Assembly (NCBI RefSeq): GCF_009730915.1
Contig: NC_052483.1
Coordinates: 2,046,001-2,110,000 of the forward strand
Direction: 5' to 3'
DNA: 64,000 nucleotides
From: Dioscorea cayenensis subsp. rotundata
Taxonomy: Eukaryota > Streptophyta > Magnoliopsida > Dioscoreales > Dioscoreaceae
Part shown: one piece after another, positions 60,684 to 64,000 of the stretch
Position numbering within the stretch: the first letter of the stretch is position 1
Layout: the number at the start of each line of letters is the position of its first letter
The notes under the pieces: model-generated
Databases searched by the model: none
Told to the model about the DNA's origin: nothing
What the model saw: only the letters and a program-made list of their open reading frames with translations
Position numbers and translations under genes: made by a program

Positions 60684-61775
60684 ATGTCTCCTCTCCTCCT
60701 CCTCCTCACCACCATTGTTATCTCCTCTCTCTTCTTGTTCCTCTTCTCCATCTCCAACAAGAAGAAAAACAACAACAAAGCTCATCAACCTCCATTACCA
60801 CCATGCCCAATAGGCTGGCCAATCCTCGGCAACCTGCCTCAGTTGGGTTCCAAGCCACACCAAACCCTACACAACCTCTCCAAAACCTATGGCCCTCTCT
60901 TCCGTCTCCGCTTTGGCTCCGTCACCGTCGTCGTTGCATCCTCAGCAAGCATCGCTTCCCAGTTCCTCCGCACTCTAGACGCCAACTTCTCTAACAGACC
61001 ACCCAACTCCGGCGCCGAGCACATCGCCTACAACTACCAAGACATCGTGTTTCGCCCCTTACGGTCCCCGGTGGCGTATGCTCCGCCGCTTGTGTTCCCT
61101 CCACCTCTTCTCCAGCAAAGCACTTGATGAACTCCGGCATGTTAGAGAGGGTGAGGTGAAGCTGCTGGCCAGTGAGCTTGTTAGAGCTCAAGGAAAGGAG
61201 GTAAGCCTAGGGAATTTGGTGAACGTTTGTGCGACTAACGCTCTGTCAAGGGCCGTAGTTGGAAGGAGGGTGTTTGAGGAGGGTGGTGTTGGTGAGTTTA
61301 AGGAGATGGTGGTGGAACTCATGAAGCTCGCCGGAGTGTTCAACATCGGTGATTTTGTGCCGTGGCTGAGGCCGTTTGACGTGCAAGGGGTGGTGGGAAG
61401 GATGAAGAGACTGCATAAATGGTATGATGGGTTCTTGAGCAAGATCATGGAGGAGCATAAGATGGAGGGTGGAGGTAAAGGTATTGGCGATCTTCTTAGT
61501 GTGTTGTTAGGGTTAAAGGAGGACGTGCATGGTGACGAGGAAGCTAAGCTCACTGACACTAACATCAAGGCCTTGCTCCTGGTGAGTAGTTTTCTTGCAA
61601 AACATGCAACACATGTAATATTTATGATTATTAAATTTCAAGTTTCAATATGTGCAATTTGATTAGAATAAGTCTCGTGAGTCTGATCGTTGGTAGTGAC
61701 TGATTAAGTTTCATAGCAAGAAACTTCATTCGTTAAAAAGCTTCAACCATTCTTAGATCACACATATTGACCAAC

Positions 61776-62767
61776 TGTTGGGGGTTTGACCAACATATTG
61801 ACCAACTGTTCACATGCGACCGGTATGCGGGCGCACACTTGCCCGTGAAGTTCACTGGCAAAACTATGCGATTGGTATCGCGGAGCCGCGGTTGCCCTGA
61901 GTTTCATGTACTCGATGCTGCAGAGCGAACATTGTAGCGTGGCAATCTGTAGCAAAACCACTGTTCACTTACGGGGTTCATGCGCTGCATACACTCGTGA
62001 AACTCACTGGCGATCTTGTGCGGCCCGATGCGACCCGCGATGGTCGCAAAAACCTTCAATGTCTTGCCCTGAGGGCTTCAAGTATTCTCAAGGGTTCTAC
62101 GAGACTGAAGAGCTTGAAAACAACTCGTAAAACTGCTAACAAACCTCTATTCATGTTAGAATAGGAGATGAGCAAACAAACAAAGATTCAAGACAACGAT
62201 TTTTAGCGTGGAAACCCTGCAAATCGGGGAAAAACCACGGGACTCCCTTGAGCCCTCATAAAGCGATGTGTCCCATTTCAGGTCGATAAAGAATTCATGA
62301 TGGATCTTCTACTGTAGCTGAGGGTTTCTAATATGAGACAAAGACATTCATGAGAGAGGGTTCTCATTGACAAGCATCATCAGTCATCATCAAGATGGCT
62401 AACAAAACAACAAGTAGGGAGAAATAGAACGATCAAACCTAATCAATAGGTGAGTGCTTCTTTGCAAAGGAGTCTTCTCCCGGAGTTTGAGTGAGATCCG
62501 GCGAGGTTTGGTCGTCCGATCTCCTTGCCCTAGCCTTCTCTCCTTCTTCTCCCTCTTTGTTTTCCCTCTCTCACCACTTTTGGATTATCACACTAATCAC
62601 CAGCATAACCTATTCTCATTACCAAGGAATGAGAAAAAGTTTCACTGTAACAGAGTTACCTCTTTGCCCTCCATCTTCTCCACTATTGACCTACCTTCAT
62701 TTTTTTTTTTTCATGGGCTTGGAGCCCAATTATTTATCCAACCCAACAAATGGGCTGGACCCCAACA
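61776..62767. mobile_element. Solo LTR of an LTR retrotransposon, inside the copy B intron
   Basis: The 992-bp block begins TGTTGGGG and ends CCCCAACA, a perfect inverted 8-bp terminus with the TG...CA of LTRs. The 5-bp sequence CCAAC flanks it on both sides (61771-61775 and 62768-62772), the expected target duplication. No internal coding region is present, so it is a fossil left by LTR-LTR recombination. Superfamily is not determinable from the LTR alone. The intact target duplication suggests moderate to young age. Confidence 0.8.
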
Positions 62768-62772
62768 CCAAC

Positions 62773-63223
62773 AGATAATGCAAACAAGCTATGTTCATTG
62801 AAAGGGAAGCACTTGACAAATTGAGAACGTTGAATATTAAACTGCGTACATCTAGGAGAACTTAAAGAAATGCATCACCTAACAAATACGAAAGAGTCGC
62901 TAGATATTTTAACCAACAGTTCAACTAAATAAATTTATGAAGTCCACCGTCCACCTATATTTATATATATATATATATGCACTCTTTCCAGACTTTTTGC
63001 ATGTTTCCAGCCCACTTTTTACACCGCTTCCGGCATATATCTGTTGTCATCTACCTACTCATCCACATGCATTGCTCTCTTTCCAAGATTCTTACATGGC
63101 TAAGAATCATGCTTGCGCATTGATGACGTTCATTTGAGTAGTTGCATTCCTCTCCCACCTTTCCTACGTGGCACTTCCGGTCGTTTGGTGACCTCAATGA
63201 TCACTTGCTGTACCTCGTTGAAG
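62773..63223. other. Remaining intron sequence of copy B
   Basis: AT-rich then mixed sequence with a short (AT)n run at about 62960-62978. It shows no clear similarity to the copy A intron. I see no gene in it. Confidence 0.5.
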
Positions 63224-64000
63224 AGACTTCTTCACGGCCGGAACTGGCACGTCAGCAAGCTGGTTAATTGGGCCTTGGCGGAGCTCATACGTCCGCAGAC
63301 ATACTCGCCATAACCGTACAAGCCGAGATAGACACCGTCACCGGCGGTCACGGCTCGTCTGAGCCAGACCTAGTAAGCTTCCCGCCTCTTGCAAGCCATC
63401 ATCAAAGAGACGTTCCAGCTCACCCATCATCACTATCTCTCCCTCGCACCGCAGCCGGAGCCATGCAAGTCGGCAAGCTTCACCTCCCGGCGGCGCCACC
63501 CTCTTGGTCAACGTGGCGGGCCCGCTGGCACGAGATCGGGAACTGGTCCTGACCACTGGAGTTCAAACCTAGCAGGTTTTCTCCCGGTAAACCACGCTGA
63601 CGTGGACAGAGGGCCGCTTCGAGAGCTGAGATTCCGTTTGGCGCCGGCCGCCCGGATTTGCGCCGGTTTGAGTCTTGGGTTGAGGATGGTGACGTTAATG
63701 GTGGCGAGCTTAGTGCATGGGTTTGATTGGGCCTTGGCTGACGGGCATAGTCCTGACAATTTGGACATGACTGAGGCCTTTGGGATTACTTTGCAACGGA
63801 CCGTTCCGTTGAAGGCCCGGCCCATTCCGAGGTTGGCCAGTGAAGCCTATCTCGTTTGAAGGAAATTATATGTTTTTAATATTAATATAATTGGATGAAT
63901 AAATTCTATGGAATTGTCTTTATGTATTAATATAATTGGATGAATAAATACTATGGAATTGTTATTATGTGTGTCTTAAATTAGTTTTTAAGACAAGTAA

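Larger units (their letters stand above)
60684..63859 (+). pseudogene. CYP75B: CYP75B-like P450, copy B, degenerate
   Basis: Exon 1 (60684-61581) is nearly identical to copy A, ending at the same ALLL donor. It also carries one extra base after CGCCCC (61055-61060), at the same codon as in copy A but as T instead of C. Exon 2 starts at about 63224 after a 1.64-kb intron that contains a solo LTR; copy A's intron is 367 bp. The first roughly 430 bp of exon 2 contain many 1-4 base insertions and deletions relative to copy A, and the oxygen-binding AGTDTS reads AGTGTS. An extra C also breaks the heme loop. The last 200 bp (63660-63859) are clean and end in a normal stop. This copy cannot encode a P450. 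It arose by tandem duplication, since exon 1 similarity is high. Confidence 0.85.

Noticed and set aside
61582-63223. Separate gene in the P450 copy B intron
   Set aside because: The open frames at 61906-62130 and 62454-62801 fall inside the solo LTR and have no coding signature.

Overview
The window is nuclear DNA of a flowering plant. The evidence is short GT-AG introns, AT-rich intergenic DNA, plant-specific families (PPR proteins, a two-C1-domain diacylglycerol kinase, CYP75B cytochromes P450), and plant transposons (a MULE carrying a Ulp1 peptidase, a Stowaway-like MITE, a solo LTR). The GC-rich 5' exons of the processing peptidase and the P450s suggest a monocot, probably not a grass; the species is a guess.

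Layout. 142-5100 (-): a complete diacylglycerol kinase gene with a leader intron. 5419-15909: an old AT-rich, hAT-like element split by a 9.6-kb Mutator-like element (5555-15119). The MULE has a perfect 9-bp target duplication, an eroded Ulp1 peptidase (+), an eroded MuDR-type transposase (-), and arrays of a short motif repeated about every 21 bp. 16396-18877 (+): a TPX2-like microtubule protein with mitosis-type promoter elements. 20021-21753 (-): ribosomal protein eS19 with an apparent GC-AG intron. 23521-28404 (+): beta subunit of the mitochondrial processing peptidase. 29350-29960 (+): a broken fragment of plastid biotin carboxyl carrier protein. 31177-31495: a MITE. 31725-35172 (+): a CobW-type metal-chaperone GTPase with a frameshift and a lost splice donor. 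35386-36853 (-): a P-class PPR gene with one frameshift. 38188-40028 (-): an EAF7/MRGBP-like chromatin subunit. 40540-50540 (+): a large Q-rich nuclear-type protein of 1809 residues, divergent from the previous gene. 52531-54864 (-): an intronless PLS-class PPR protein. 57784-63859 (+): two tandem CYP75B (flavonoid 3'-hydroxylase-like) copies. Both share a +1 frameshift at the same codon; the second is badly eroded and holds a solo LTR in its intron.

The host genes are unrelated housekeeping or organelle-related genes and form no pathway together. Three features stand out: the 20-22 bp phased motif arrays in the MULE, the shared P450 frameshift next to two canonical slippery proline codons, and repeated telo-box (AAACCCTA) signals in the leaders of six genes. 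Gene models were assembled by eye from frame, splice sites and remembered family sequences; no search or alignment program was run.
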